Shown here: positions 20,982-29,669 of the stretch, one piece after another
Position numbering within the stretch: the stretch's first letter is position 1
Layout of the letters: the number at the start of each line of letters is the position of its first letter
Origin: Afipia sp. 64-13
GTDB taxonomy: Bacteria; Pseudomonadota; Alphaproteobacteria; Rhizobiales; Xanthobacteraceae
Assembly (NCBI GenBank): GCA_001897755.1
Contig: MKUJ01000020.1
Coordinates: forward strand, 64,471 to 105,151
DNA length: 40,681 bases
Direction of reading: 5' to 3'
Notes under the pieces: generated by a model
Databases searched by the model: none
Told to the model about the DNA's origin: nothing
The model's input: only the letters and a program-made list of their open reading frames with translations
Translations under genes and position numbers: made by a program

Positions 20982-21869
20982 TTATTCGGCGGCGGTCTGG
21001 AATGGTCCGAGGCTATCCAGCGGCACCTTCGCCAGTGCGTCGGCCAGCACCGCGAAAGCCGTCACCACATCGGGGAAACGCGGCCCGCGCTCGCGTTTGC
21101 GCTCGTCCATGTAGATCGCGCGGTTGAGCTCGAGCTGGATGGCGTGCATGCCGGTGGCCGGATTGCCGTAATGTTCGGTGATGAAGCCGCCGGCATAGGG
21201 CTTGTTGCGGCCGACCGAATAGCCGAGCCGCACGAAGGTGTCTTCGACCACGTCGGCGATCAGGGAGGCGCAGCTTGTGCCATAGCGATCACCGATCACC
21301 AGATCGGGCCGGGCCTTTTCCTCGCGCGAAACGCCGACCGATGGCATCGAATGGCAATCCACCAGGATCACCGAGCCGAAGGTCTGATGGCCGCGCCCGA
21401 TCAGGCGGCGCAGCGCGCGGTGGTAGGGCTTGTAGAGCAGGTCGATGCGCCGCAGCCCGTCCTCGACCTCGAGACGATGACGATAGATTTCCTGACCGTC
21501 GCCGACCACGCGCGGAATGGTACCGAGGCCGCCGGCGACGCGCATCGAGCGGGTGTTGGCGAAGCTTGGCAGGCGACCGTCGAACATTCGTGGGTCGAGC
21601 TCATAGGGCTCGCGATTGACGTCGACATAGCAGCGCGGGAAGTGGACCCGGACCACCGGGAAGCCCAGATCGCTGAGGCCGGCGATCATTTCGTCCATGA
21701 ACGAATCTTCCGAGCGCCGCAGCGCGGGCAGGTCAATGCATGAGGCTGCGACGAAGTCGGCCGGATAGTTCGATCCCGAATGCGGGGAATTGAAGATGAT
21801 CGGCGCGCGCCAGCTTGCGGGTTCGACGATCTCGAAAGGGGGCGACAATGCGTCGTCAAAATCATCCAT
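20982..21869 (-). CDS. N-formylglutamate amidohydrolase
   Basis: Predicted to hydrolyse N-formylglutamate to formate and glutamate, the last step of one histidine-degradation route; related proteins also act on other N-acyl amino acids. The 295-residue protein shows the zinc-hydrolase motifs of the FGase family: FNSPHSGSNYP (His30), RRSEDSFMDE, YVDVNREPYELD, VDCHSMPSVG and ITEHYGNP, followed by MHAIQLELNRAIYM. It is unaccompanied by hut genes here, so a role in histidine use is not proven. It is divergent from cpdR. Confidence 0.92.
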   Translation of the reverse strand: MDDFDDALSPPFEIVEPASWRAPIIFNSPHSGSNYPADFVAASCIDLPALRRSEDSFMDEMIAGLSDLGFPVVRVHFPRCYVDVNREPYELDPRMFDGRLPSFANTRSMRVAGGLGTIPRVVGDGQEIYRHRLEVEDGLRRIDLLYKPYHRALRRLIGRGHQTFGSVILVDCHSMPSVGVSREEKARPDLVIGDRYGTSCASLIADVVEDTFVRLGYSVGRNKPYAGGFITEHYGNPATGMHAIQLELNRAIYMDERKRERGPRFPDVVTAFAVLADALAKVPLDSLGPFQTAAE

Positions 21870-22062
21870 TGTCGCGGCAATCCTCGAACCCGCGCGTTTC
21901 GGCGGGAGATTTCAGCCGGAAACGAGACGTGCGCTGTAGCCCCTGCATTGTCTACAAACCCTTCCGGGGCGGCAAGAGCTGCCGGCCCTTCACCCGAAAT
22001 TTACCCTCTATGAGTCAGATAGGGGGCAATCTGTTCCACTCAACCGGATGCCGGCCCTCGCT

Positions 22063-22425
22063 ATGCAGCACAAGATTCTCCTTGCCGAAGACGACAACGA
22101 TATGCGCCGCTTTCTGGTGAAGGCGCTGGAAAACGCCGGCTTCCAGGTGTCGTCCTACGACAACGGACTGTCAGCCTATCAGAGGCTGCGCGAAGAGCCC
22201 TTTGAAATGCTTCTAACCGATATCGTGATGCCGGAAATGGACGGCATCGAGCTGGCGCGCCGCGCCTCGGAGCTCGATCCCGATATCAAGATCATGTTCA
22301 TCACCGGCTTTGCCGCGGTGGCGCTGAATTCCGATTCGGAGGCGCCGAAGAACGCCAAGGTGCTGGCGAAGCCGGTTCACCTGCGCGAATTGGTCAGCGA
22401 AGTGAACAAGATGCTGGCGGCCTGA
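22063..22425 (+). CDS. cpdR: Single-domain response regulator CpdR
   Basis: In Caulobacter and rhizobia CpdR is a receiver-only protein, phosphorylated through the CckA-ChpT relay. Unphosphorylated CpdR brings ClpXP to the pole and primes degradation of cell-cycle proteins. The 120-residue protein is all receiver domain: acidic pair DD (10-11), phospho-acceptor Asp53 in LLTDIVMPEMDG, the FITGFAAVAL segment and Lys in AKPVHL. The FITGFAAVAL stretch and C-terminus VSEVNKMLAA are diagnostic of CpdR. The ATG at 22063 gives the usual short N-terminus; an in-frame ATG at 22048 would add five residues. Neither has a strong ribosome binding site. Confidence 0.93.
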   Translation: MQHKILLAEDDNDMRRFLVKALENAGFQVSSYDNGLSAYQRLREEPFEMLLTDIVMPEMDGIELARRASELDPDIKIMFITGFAAVALNSDSEAPKNAKVLAKPVHLRELVSEVNKMLAA

Positions 22426-22435
22426 GCCACTCAGT

Positions 22436-22888
22436 TCAGATCCGGATCAGGACCACTCCCAGCACGAGCAGCGCGCAACCCGCCATGCGGGTCAGGTCGA
22501 CGCTGTGTTGCGGCACCCCGAGAATGCCGTAGTGGTCGAGCGCCACCGACATCACCATTTGGCCGGTGACGAACAGCGCCAGCAGGGTCGCCGCGCCAAG
22601 ACGCGGCAACAGCAGGATGGCGGCCACCACATAGACCGCGCCGAACAACCCGCCGAACCAGGACAGCCAGGATGTTTTGGCAAGATCGGCGCCGGACAGC
22701 CACGACGAGCCGCTGACGGCGACGAATACCACCATGGCGATGGCGCCGCCCACATAGCTGATCAGCGCCGCCCATGATGCCGAATTGAGCGCAAAGCGCA
22801 GGTCGGCGTTGACCGCGGCCTGAAAGACGATCGATGCGCCGGCGACGATGGCGAAGGCCGCCAGCCCCAGAAACTCCAGCAATCCCAT
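22436..22888 (-). CDS. Small DMT-superfamily permease (YdcZ/DUF606 type)
   Basis: A 150-residue inner-membrane protein of about five hydrophobic helices belonging to the YdcZ (formerly DUF606) family of small drug/metabolite transporter relatives. Characteristic parts are GASIVFQAAVNADLRFALNS near the N-terminus, SWAALISYVGGAIAM, and the WFGGLFGAVYVVAAILLLPR stretch with QMVMSVALDHYG. The substrate is unknown. It ends 10 bases from the convergent cpdR, with no terminator between them. Confidence 0.85.
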   Translation of the reverse strand: MGLLEFLGLAAFAIVAGASIVFQAAVNADLRFALNSASWAALISYVGGAIAMVVFVAVSGSSWLSGADLAKTSWLSWFGGLFGAVYVVAAILLLPRLGAATLLALFVTGQMVMSVALDHYGILGVPQHSVDLTRMAGCALLVLGVVLIRI

Positions 22889-22977
22889 GCTTGTCGCTCC
22901 CCGCAGAGATCGTTTTGCCCGGAATATTGAGATCAGGTCCGGCTCCGCGAGACCAGACGACTTTCGGACATCCCGGC

Positions 22978-23006
22978 TTGCGCGCCTAAGGGCAAGCCGA
23001 TATAGG
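22978..23006 (+). promoter_or_regulatory. Candidate promoter for tRNA-Val
   Basis: TTGCGC, 17 bases, TATAGG points toward the tRNA gene. It is about 125 bases upstream, farther than usual, so the assignment is tentative; no better candidate lies closer. Confidence 0.3.
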
Positions 23007-23131
23007 GATGGCCTCGCATCCGGCTGCGCGTGAAGCGGCGACGCTTCGCACGGTCGGATTGCCGGACCCCCGGTCTCTTCACGGAGGCCATGGCGCTCAA
23101 GCCTTGGAGCTTGGGAGTCGCGAGGGTGAAC

Positions 23132-23206
23132 GGGCGCGTAGCTCAGCGGGAGAGCACTTCCTTGACATGGAAGGGGTCACAGGTTCGATCCCTGTCGCGC
23201 CCACCA
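23132..23206 (+). tRNA. tRNA-Val (anticodon GAC)
   Basis: A full cloverleaf can be drawn. The acceptor stem is GGGCGCG with CGCGCCC and the D arm is GCTC/GAGC. The anticodon stem is CTTCC/GGAAG with loop TTGACAT (anticodon GAC at 23164-23166). The T arm is ACAGG/CCTGT with TTCGATC, then discriminator A and an encoded CCA. GAC reads GTC and GTT valine codons. It stands alone, without neighbouring tRNAs, and no integrase or attachment-site duplication is visible beside its 3' end. Confidence 0.97.
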
Positions 23207-23321
23207 TTCCCTTCAGCAATATCAAGCGCCTTTCTGCCCCTTTAATCCCGCTTTGTGACCCTGAGCGGTCAACAGGCGGCGAGCGGGCCGAAGGGCGGAG
23301 CTCGTAGGACGAAGCGTGCTC

Positions 23322-23846
23322 CTATTCGTTGCTGTAAGACATATACCGGATGATGCGCCAACGTCCGTCGGCCTCTTTTCGAAAGACATCGAGGCCGGTT
23401 TCGGTGCTGGTCACGTCTCCCGGAGAAATCCTCAAGGTCCAGTCCAGCCGGACAACGGCAATGGTTTGATCGACGATGACGTCCTTGATGGTCAGGTCAT
23501 AGTGAAATGAGCGCTTCGGATCGTCGATCGCTTTGCTGATGATCGCGCACCGCGTGCTGTAGTTCGCTTCGCCCTGGCCCCGAACGTCGGAAATCAGCGA
23601 CTTTGAGAACAGATCACAGGCCGCGACCTTGTCCCGGCTGTTGAAGCTGGCTGTCCATTGCTGCAGGCGGGCTTTGATATCCGTCGCATCGTCTGCGGCC
23701 GCGCTCCCGCAACCCAATGGCAACGCGAGGATTGCGAGCAGAACACAGAGGCGCGCGTTGGTTCGCGGGCGGTTGATCAGGAGTTGAAATGCCGTCGTCG
23801 CCACGTCAGCGGTGACGATCCGGGGATCGGGACAGAGCTCGGGCAT
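23322..23846 (-). CDS. Secreted or lipoprotein NTF2/SnoaL-like protein
   Basis: A 174-residue protein with a hydrophobic segment at about 31-45 ending in LPLGC, a possible lipobox, and then a single domain (about 55-174). The pattern ATDIKARLQQWTASFNSRDK, followed by a five-strand sheet ending in ADGRWRIIRYMS, is typical of NTF2-like (DUF4440/SnoaL) folds. Such domains bind small molecules or act as scaffolds; none can be assigned here. GGAGA lies 6 bases before the ATG at 23846. The N-terminal ~28 residues before the hydrophobic segment are long for a signal peptide, so a later start is possible, but no in-frame ATG is available. Confidence 0.7.
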   Translation of the reverse strand: MPELCPDPRIVTADVATTAFQLLINRPRTNARLCVLLAILALPLGCGSAAADDATDIKARLQQWTASFNSRDKVAACDLFSKSLISDVRGQGEANYSTRCAIISKAIDDPKRSFHYDLTIKDVIVDQTIAVVRLDWTLRISPGDVTSTETGLDVFRKEADGRWRIIRYMSYSNE

Positions 23847-24121
23847 AGCCGTCTCCTAAATGGCGATCGATCGAACATAGATAAAGCAGATGGCGCGCGA
23901 GGGAAACGACCGGCGGTTCATGCTCAAGCTTGTCGACACGCAGTGCGCAGATTGCGCCGCGATCGTCCGGGTTTTGATAGGGCGTCAGATCAAATTGCCG
24001 GCGAAGCCAGGCTGGTCGGCCACGGCCGCAGATCGAAGGGCGCAACGGGATTGTCTCTTCGTGCCGTGTCGCTATCGACGGCGGCAAACTTTGACCGTCT
24101 GTTGCCGGGTCGGAGAGACCG

Positions 24122-24892
24122 TTACATCGCGGCCGGCCCGACCACATGGCGACCGGATGGCGTGGTCTCCACTTCGAGCGGCAGACCGTAGAGCGATGAG
24201 AGTTGTGCCGGCGTCAACACATCGGTCACCGGTCCGGTGACGAAACGGTCGCGGCCGAGAATCGCGACCCGATCGGCGACCAGAAATGCGTGCTCGGGTT
24301 CGTGCGTCGACAGCACCACGGCAAGTCCGCTCGCAGCAAGGCTGCGCACGGTGTCGAGCACCAGAATGCGGTTGGCGAGATCGAGGCTCGCGGTTGGTTC
24401 GTCCATCACCACGATGCGCGATTGCTGCGCCAGCGCCCGTGCGATCAGCGCAAGCTGGCGCTGGCCGCCGGAAATCCGCGTGGAATCGCGCTCGGCCAGC
24501 GCGCCGATGCCAAGACGGTCGAGCGCGGCGGTGGCGGCGTCGTAGTCTGCCTCTTTCGGCGCGCCGAAGGTGCCGAGATAGGCAGTACGTCCCATCACCA
24601 CCAGATCGAGCACGGTGTAGGTGAATCCGGCCGGATGCGCCTGCGGCACATAGGCGATGTGATGGGCGATGCGCTGGCGGCTGAGTTGCTCCAGCTCCGC
24701 GCCGTCGAGGCGAACAGTTCCGCCCAATCGCGGGATCAGGCCCATCAGCGTCTTGAACAGCGTGGTCTTGCCGATGCCGTTCGGCCCCAGCAGGCAGGTG
24801 ACGGTGCCGGGCTCCAGTGCGAGGTTGATGCCGCCAGCGATTGCGGTGTGCCCGTAGCCGATGGTGAGATCGTGCGCTTCGAGCAAACTCAT
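24122..24892 (-). CDS. ABC transporter ATP-binding protein, FecE/BtuD type
   Basis: The motor subunit of an importer for metal chelates or oxyanions. The 256-residue protein has Walker A GPNGIGKT (36-43), the signature ISGGQRQ (about 140-146), Walker B VVMDEP (161-166) and the H-loop STHEPEH (His197). Its closest types are FecE, BtuD and HmuV, the ATPases of FecCD-type importers. Its ATG overlaps the stop of the permease gene by 4 bases (ATGA), so the two are translationally coupled. It is the last gene of a three-gene unit SBP-permease-ATPase. The C-terminal 30 residues (LPLEVETTPSGRHVVGPAAM) are typical of the subfamily. Substrate uncertain. Confidence 0.92.
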   Translation of the reverse strand: MSLLEAHDLTIGYGHTAIAGGINLALEPGTVTCLLGPNGIGKTTLFKTLMGLIPRLGGTVRLDGAELEQLSRQRIAHHIAYVPQAHPAGFTYTVLDLVVMGRTAYLGTFGAPKEADYDAATAALDRLGIGALAERDSTRISGGQRQLALIARALAQQSRIVVMDEPTASLDLANRILVLDTVRSLAASGLAVVLSTHEPEHAFLVADRVAILGRDRFVTGPVTDVLTPAQLSSLYGLPLEVETTPSGRHVVGPAAM

Positions 24893-25893
24893 GGCAACAA
24901 CTTCCGCCGGTTGTGCGCGAGCAGCCAGACGAAGACCGGCCCGCCGATCATCGCGGTGAGCACGCCGAGCGGAATCTCGATGCGCGCGGCGGAGCGCGCC
25001 AGCGTATCGACGCCGATCATAAAAGCGGCGCCGAGCAGGATCGCGGCCGGCAGCAGCCGGTCGAAACGCGGTCCGATCATCAGCCGCGCCATATGCGGCA
25101 CCATCAGCCCGACCCAGCCGATCACGCCGGAGATCGCGACCACGCTCGCGGTGACCAGCGTGGCGGCGGCAATCACGATGGCGCGCAGTCGTCCGACCTC
25201 GACGCCGAGCGCGCGCGCCTCGTCGTCGCCGAGCGAGAGCACGCCGATCCGCCAGCGCAGCAGGATCAACGGCACCAGCCCGACCAGCACCACCGGCACG
25301 GTGGCGGCAACGTCATGCGCCTTGATGCCGGCGAGACTGCCGAGCAGCCAGAAGGTGATCGCGGGCAACTGGTCGTAGGGATCGGCCAGCACTTTCACCA
25401 GCGAGATCGCGGCGCCGGCCAGCGCGCCGACCACGATGCCGGCGAGCACCAGCACCAGCACGTCGCCGCTCGATCGCAGCGCGCGTGCCAGCGTCACCAC
25501 GATGACGACGGTGGCAAGTCCGCCGCCAAAGCCGAGAAGCTGAATCATCGCGACGGGGAAGCCGAGCAGGATACCGACCACCGCGCCAAGTCCCGCGCCG
25601 GTCGAGACGCCGAGAATGTCGGGCGAGACCAGCGGATTGCGGAACAGGCTCTGATAGGCCGCACCGGCCGCCGCGAGCGCCGCGCCGACAAATCCGGCGG
25701 CGACGATGCGCGGCAGGCGAATGTTGAACAGCACGGTATCGATGGTGCCTGTCGTGCTGTCGCCGATCAGCCGCTGCCACAGCGCCTCAACCACGGTTTG
25801 CGGCGGAATGCGGTACGGGCCGATGCCTGCCGCCACCAGTGCGACGGCGATCAGGAGCGCGGCGAGGGCAAAGAGGATGGTTGCTGTGCGCAA
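24889..25893 (-). CDS. FecCD-family ABC transporter permease
   Basis: A 334-residue permease expected to cross the membrane about ten times and work as a homodimer. FecCD hallmarks are RLPRIVAAGFVGAALAAAGA, followed closely by RNPLVSPDILGVSTGAGLGA, then DDEARALGVEVGRLR and the C-terminal GVIGWVGLMVPHMARL. This family imports ferric siderophores, haem, cobalamin and, in MolB-type members, molybdate or tungstate. It lies 9 bases downstream of the binding-protein gene and overlaps the ATPase gene. Confidence 0.93.
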   Translation of the reverse strand: MRTATILFALAALLIAVALVAAGIGPYRIPPQTVVEALWQRLIGDSTTGTIDTVLFNIRLPRIVAAGFVGAALAAAGAAYQSLFRNPLVSPDILGVSTGAGLGAVVGILLGFPVAMIQLLGFGGGLATVVIVVTLARALRSSGDVLVLVLAGIVVGALAGAAISLVKVLADPYDQLPAITFWLLGSLAGIKAHDVAATVPVVLVGLVPLILLRWRIGVLSLGDDEARALGVEVGRLRAIVIAAATLVTASVVAISGVIGWVGLMVPHMARLMIGPRFDRLLPAAILLGAAFMIGVDTLARSAARIEIPLGVLTAMIGGPVFVWLLAHNRRKLLP

Positions 25894-25902
25894 GGGACCG
25901 GG

Positions 25903-26958
25903 TCAGCCTCCGGAGCCGTCGAGCAGCGCGGTGAGTTCGCTGTCGCTGGGATCGACCTGATAGAAGGTCTTGTAGAAAGCGCGGATCTCGTCGCGCAAAT
26001 TGCCGTCGATCCGGTCCGGATAGAGCGTGTGCAACAGCCAGATCAGGCCGGCGAAGCGGTTCAGTGATGGTGGTGCGTCGATGAAGCCGTAAGGCAGGCC
26101 GGGCGCGAGAAAGACGCGGCCCTTCGCCACGGCAGGGACCGCTTTCCATTCCGGCTTCTGCGCGATGGTGTCCTTGAAGGTGCGATCGAGGGTGATGATG
26201 GTGTCGGGCGCCCATGCGATCACCTGTTCCGGCGAGACGCGGACGATGCCGCCTTTCTCACGCAGTCCTTCCACCACGTTGATGCCGCCGACACGCTCGA
26301 TGATTTCGGTGTTGATCGAACCTTTCGAGCCGGATTCGAGGCCCTCCGTGCCGCGCGCGAGATAAATGTGCGGACGCTTGTCCAGCGGAACACCGGCGAT
26401 GGTCTTGTCGACGCGCGCGAGAATGCTCTCGGCGGTGCGCGCCAGCATCTCGCCGCGCTCCTTGACGCCGAGAATGTCGGCGAGCAGCCGCAATGCGGTG
26501 GGCGTGTTCTCGAAGCGCCCGTCGATCAGCAGATACGGAATCCCGGTCTGCGCCTGCACGCGGTCGGCGAGCGAACGATAGGTGTCGTTGATGGTGCCGT
26601 AGTCGATGATGATGTCGGGCTTGGCCGCCAGCAGGCGTTCGAGATTGAGCGTATCGCCGCGGCCGGTGAGGCGGCCGAGTTCGGGCAGCGTGCGGGTGGC
26701 GGGCAGCAGATACGGCTTTTCAGCTTCGCGCGGCGTGCGGACCCAGCCGATCATGTCCTGCGGAGCGAGCATGTAAAGCACGGTGGAGGCCGGCGGGCCG
26801 GCGGCGAACACCCGCGTGATGGTGTCGGGGACGTCGACCTTGCGTCCGGCCGAGTCGGTGACGGTCCGCGCGGCGGCGGGGGTGGCCTGCCACGCCGACA
26901 ACGCGACAAGCAAGCCAATGAAAGCACCAAGAGCGCGGCGGCGGCCGGCGTGTGTCAT
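25903..26958 (-). CDS. Periplasmic substrate-binding protein of the FecCD-type importer
   Basis: Captures the ligand in the periplasm and delivers it to the FecCD permease. The 351-residue protein has a signal peptide (cleavage after AAA near residue 30), then a helical-backbone binding fold of the Periplasmic_binding_2 family: VFAAGPPASTVLYMLAPQDM, LERLLAAKPDIIIDYGTIND, and RVSPEQVIAWAPDTIITLD. GGGAG lies 5 bases before the ATG. No TonB-dependent receptor or siderophore gene is nearby. The AGPPASTVLYMLAP segment is reminiscent of binding proteins annotated for iron or for molybdate (MolA-like), and a ModE-like site lies 39 bases upstream of the gene. The ligand is unsettled. Confidence 0.9.
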   Translation of the reverse strand: MTHAGRRRALGAFIGLLVALSAWQATPAAARTVTDSAGRKVDVPDTITRVFAAGPPASTVLYMLAPQDMIGWVRTPREAEKPYLLPATRTLPELGRLTGRGDTLNLERLLAAKPDIIIDYGTINDTYRSLADRVQAQTGIPYLLIDGRFENTPTALRLLADILGVKERGEMLARTAESILARVDKTIAGVPLDKRPHIYLARGTEGLESGSKGSINTEIIERVGGINVVEGLREKGGIVRVSPEQVIAWAPDTIITLDRTFKDTIAQKPEWKAVPAVAKGRVFLAPGLPYGFIDAPPSLNRFAGLIWLLHTLYPDRIDGNLRDEIRAFYKTFYQVDPSDSELTALLDGSGG

Positions 26959-26997
26959 CGATACTCCCGGATGAGTCCGCGAATGGTTTCGAGCCGA

Positions 26998-27021
26998 CGT
27001 TATATGCTAAAAACCATGACG
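26998..27021 (-). promoter_or_regulatory. Possible ModE-like (Mo-box) operator
   Basis: On the plus strand CGTTAT, 12 bases, ATGACG. The E. coli modA operator, as I remember it, is CGTTAT, 12 bases, ATAACG, so outer half-sites and spacing agree with one mismatch. It lies 39 bases upstream of the binding-protein start and overlaps a TATAAC that could be its -10 on the minus strand. Inner symmetry is poor, so this is a candidate. Confidence 0.35.
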
Positions 27022-27083
27022 AGTCAGCGCGCCAGATGCGGCGCCTTGGCGCGTCGGCGGCGGCATCCCCGTGCGTCGCGGTG

Positions 27084-27680
27084 TCATTGACCGAGTTTGT
27101 ACATCTTCGCCTTGTCGAGCTTGTAGGACCAGGCAAGACCGGCGTTCTTCCAGCCATTCACCGCGCGGCGTCCGGCGTTCGGACCGTCCTTGGCAAGATC
27201 GCCCTCAAAGCCGTCCACCACGGAATAGACGTGCTTGTAGCCAGCCTCACTGAGCAGGTTGGCGGCCAAGGCGCTGCGGTCGCCGGAGCGGCAGATCAGC
27301 ACGACGTTGCTGTCGGGTGTCAGTCCCTTGGCGGTCAGACGCCGCCGCACCTCCGGCACGAAATCCGGATTGAGCTCGAGTTTGAGCGTGTTTCTCTCGG
27401 CATCCCAGCTCGGGAATTCCGGCTGCACCACATACGGTACGTTGGCATCTACGGGGGTCGGCATGCCGACGAACGCGACTTCGGCGGGCGTGCGCACGTC
27501 GAGAAAGAGCGTGGCCGCCGGATCTTTCGCGACAAATTTCGCGGCTTCCTCGGCCGAAAGATATTGGCCGAGCCTGGTCTGCTTGATGGTCGGAACCGTT
27601 GCGGCATCGACGGCGTAAGCCGCGGGCGCGGTCATCCCGAGCGCGAGGCAGAAAGCGGGATAAAGAATGAGATGCTTCAT
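27084..27680 (-). CDS. Secreted rhodanese-domain protein
   Basis: A 198-residue periplasmic protein with a signal peptide (MKHLILYPAFCLALGMTAPA, cleavage after AYA near 23) and one rhodanese domain. Key parts are LFLDVRTPAEVAFVGMP, the active-site loop LICRSGDRS with Cys130, and the end VVDGFEGDLAKDGPNAG. The loop length CRSGDR fits sulfurtransferases acting on thiosulfate- or persulfide-type donors, but many single-domain secreted rhodaneses have unknown partners. The ATG at 27680 is chosen because GGAGG lies 5 bases upstream and the signal peptide starts there; the open frame continues further upstream without similarity. It lies upstream of the ABC importer genes on the same strand, 125 bases away. 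Confidence 0.9.
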   Translation of the reverse strand: MKHLILYPAFCLALGMTAPAAYAVDAATVPTIKQTRLGQYLSAEEAAKFVAKDPAATLFLDVRTPAEVAFVGMPTPVDANVPYVVQPEFPSWDAERNTLKLELNPDFVPEVRRRLTAKGLTPDSNVVLICRSGDRSALAANLLSEAGYKHVYSVVDGFEGDLAKDGPNAGRRAVNGWKNAGLAWSYKLDKAKMYKLGQ

Positions 27681-27788
27681 GGCGTCCTCCGGTGTGTTGC
27701 GCGGCTGAACCACGAAGGACGACGCGCTCAACCCGTGCACCCTCGGGACGCGCGACCTCGGTGGACACATTCCAGAGGAGGTTCATTC

Positions 27789-27804
27789 ACATATTCGTTT
27801 ATGT
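27789..27804. promoter_or_regulatory. Inverted repeat upstream of the rhodanese gene
   Basis: ACATA and TATGT flank TTCGTT, about 109 bases upstream of the rhodanese start, in a locally A/T-rich context. ArsR-type repressors often control secreted rhodanese genes at sites of this kind, but no such regulator is encoded nearby and the match is short. Confidence 0.25.
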
Positions 27805-27893
27805 TAATCCGTATAGCATCGAAGGGAATATCCTGCAATCGGTTTGGAGAAATTGCGCGAGCCGTGACGTTGTCCGTTTCTGACGGACCGCCG

Positions 27894-28136
27894 ATGATGT
27901 CCGATATGGCAGCTTCATGGCCCGCACCGCTGCCGGGTTCGTTCGGTATCGACAATCTGCATATCGCCATTGAGGCGACAAGCCTGACCTTTCCGATCGG
28001 GATCGACTATCTCAAGGGTCCGATTGCGCCGGACAGGCGGACAATGCATAGGGTCGGTCCCGGTGGTCGAGCGAGGACGGTGGGTTTGATCTTTGACGTG
28101 ACCGACAGGCCATATCAGACACGGACGCGCGGATGA
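27894..28136 (+). CDS. Possible small protein of unknown function
   Basis: An open frame of 80 codons (MMSDMAASWPAPLPG at the start). The first 50 codons have coding-like third-position GC and a plausible globular mix (FGIDNLHIAIEATSLTFPIG); the last 30 are Arg/Gly-rich and less convincing. There is no good ribosome binding site before either adjacent ATG. No family is recognised. It may be a gene remnant or a chance frame. Confidence 0.25.
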   Translation: MMSDMAASWPAPLPGSFGIDNLHIAIEATSLTFPIGIDYLKGPIAPDRRTMHRVGPGGRARTVGLIFDVTDRPYQTRTRG

Positions 28137-28195
28137 TCGCGGATGCGCGTTGAATGTCTGACCGGCATGCAGGGCTAACCAGGAAGGCGACGTGA

Positions 28196-29629
28196 ATGAC
28201 GAAATACTCCGACACGCAACTCTATATTGACGGGCAGTGGCGCGACGGCAGCGAGACGCGGATTCCGGTGCTCAATCCGGCGACTGGCGAGACCATTGGC
28301 ACGCTGGCGCATGCCGGCCGCAAGGATCTCGACGATGCGCTGGCCGCGGCCGACCGCGCCTTCCACAAATGGAAGAGGACGAGCGCGATGGAGCGCTCGC
28401 AGATCATGCGGCGCGCCGCTGCGCTGATCCGCGAACGCGCCGACGCCATCGCCACCGCGATGACGATGGAGCAGGGCAAGGTGTTTGCCGAGGCGCGGGT
28501 CGAGACGCTGGGCGGCGCCGACACCATTGAATGGTTCGCGGAGGAAGCGCGCCGCACCTACGGACGGATCGTGCCGGCGCGCGCGGCGAACATCACGCAG
28601 CTTGTGTTCAAGGAGCCGGTCGGGCCGGTCGCGGCTTTCACGCCGTGGAATTTCCCGATCAATCAGGCGGTGCGCAAGGTGTCGGCGGCGCTGGCGGCCG
28701 GCTGCACCGTGATCCTGAAGGGGCCGGAGGAAACCCCGGCGAGTTGCGCCGCTTTGGTGCAGGCTTATGCCGACGCCGGGGTGCCGGCGGGCGTGGTCAA
28801 TCTGGTGTTCGGCGTGCCGTCGGAGGTGTCGTCCTATCTGATCCCGCATCCGGTGATTAAAAAGATCTCGTTCACCGGCTCGACGGCGATCGGCAAGCAG
28901 CTCGCGGCGCTGGCCGGCAGTCACATGAAGCGTGTCACCATGGAGCTTGGCGGCCATGCGCCGGCGATCGTGTTCGGCGATGCCGATGTCGGCCTCGCGG
29001 TGAAACTGCTGGCGGGCGCCAAATTCCGCAACGCCGGTCAGGTGTGCATCGCGCCGACGCGGTTCATCGTCCACGACAGCATCTACGACCGCTTCGTCGA
29101 CGATTTCGTCGCCACCACCGAAAAGATCAAGGTCGGCGACGGCCTGTCCGACGGCGTGCGGATGGGGCCGCTCGCCAACAGCCGCCGCGTCGAGGCGATG
29201 GAGGCGCTGACCGCCGACGCCACTGCGAAAGGCGCGAAGCTGCGTACCGGCGGCGAGCGCATCGGCAATCGCGGCAACTTCTTCAAGCCGACGGTGCTGA
29301 CCGACGTGCCGCTCAGTGCGCGGATGATGAACGAGGAGCCGTTCGGCCCGGTCGCGGCGATCAATCGCTTCAGCGATTACGACAGCGCGGTGAAGGAAGC
29401 CAATCGCCTGCCGTACGGCCTTGCGTCCTACGCCTACACCAAGGCGGCCAAGACGATCTCCGATCTCGGCCGCGATATCGAAAGCGGCATGCTGTCGGTG
29501 AACCATCACGGGCTCGGCCTGGCGGAAGTGCCGTTCGGCGGAATCAAGGATTCCGGCTACGGCTCGGAAGGCGGCAGCGAGGCGGTCGAAGCCTATCTCA
29601 ACACCAAGGTGGTGTCGCAGGCGGTGTAG
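28196..29629 (+). CDS. NAD(P)-dependent aldehyde dehydrogenase, succinate-semialdehyde dehydrogenase-like
   Basis: Oxidises an aldehyde to the acid in the cytoplasm. The 477-residue protein has the full ALDH set: oxyanion Asn152 in TPWNFP, the GSTAIGKQL nucleotide motif (228-236), general base Glu250 in MELGGHAP, nucleophile Cys284 in [12 protein letters not shown], and NEEPFGPV near 335. The C-terminal segment [20 protein letters not shown] is like that of GabD-type semialdehyde dehydrogenases, which suggests succinate or related semialdehydes. AGGAAGG lies about 9 bases before the ATG. It is a single gene between divergent and convergent neighbours, so context gives no further clue. Confidence 0.92.
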   Translation: MTKYSDTQLYIDGQWRDGSETRIPVLNPATGETIGTLAHAGRKDLDDALAAADRAFHKWKRTSAMERSQIMRRAAALIRERADAIATAMTMEQGKVFAEARVETLGGADTIEWFAEEARRTYGRIVPARAANITQLVFKEPVGPVAAFTPWNFPINQAVRKVSAALAAGCTVILKGPEETPASCAALVQAYADAGVPAGVVNLVFGVPSEVSSYLIPHPVIKKISFTGSTAIGKQLAALAGSHMKRVTMELGGHAPAIVFGDADVGLAVKLLAGAKFRNAGQVCIAPTRFIVHDSIYDRFVDDFVATTEKIKVGDGLSDGVRMGPLANSRRVEAMEALTADATAKGAKLRTGGERIGNRGNFFKPTVLTDVPLSARMMNEEPFGPVAAINRFSDYDSAVKEANRLPYGLASYAYTKAAKTISDLGRDIESGMLSVNHHGLGLAEVPFGGIKDSGYGSEGGSEAVEAYLNTKVVSQAV

Positions 29630-29669
29630 CTGCGAAACGAAGGCATGGTGAAATAAGGTTCAGCTTGTC

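Larger units (their letters stand above)
27681..28195. other. Divergent intergenic region between rhodanese and aldehyde dehydrogenase genes
   Basis: This 515-base gap holds an A/T-rich stretch (27786-27830) with an inverted repeat upstream of the rhodanese gene and a doubtful small open frame (27894-28136), both listed. The promoter of the aldehyde dehydrogenase gene must lie in its right part, but no clear consensus is seen. Confidence 0.5.

Noticed and set aside
23132-23206. tRNA-Val as an integration site for a mobile element
   Set aside because: No integrase gene, no direct repeat of the tRNA 3' end and no change of gene type on either side.
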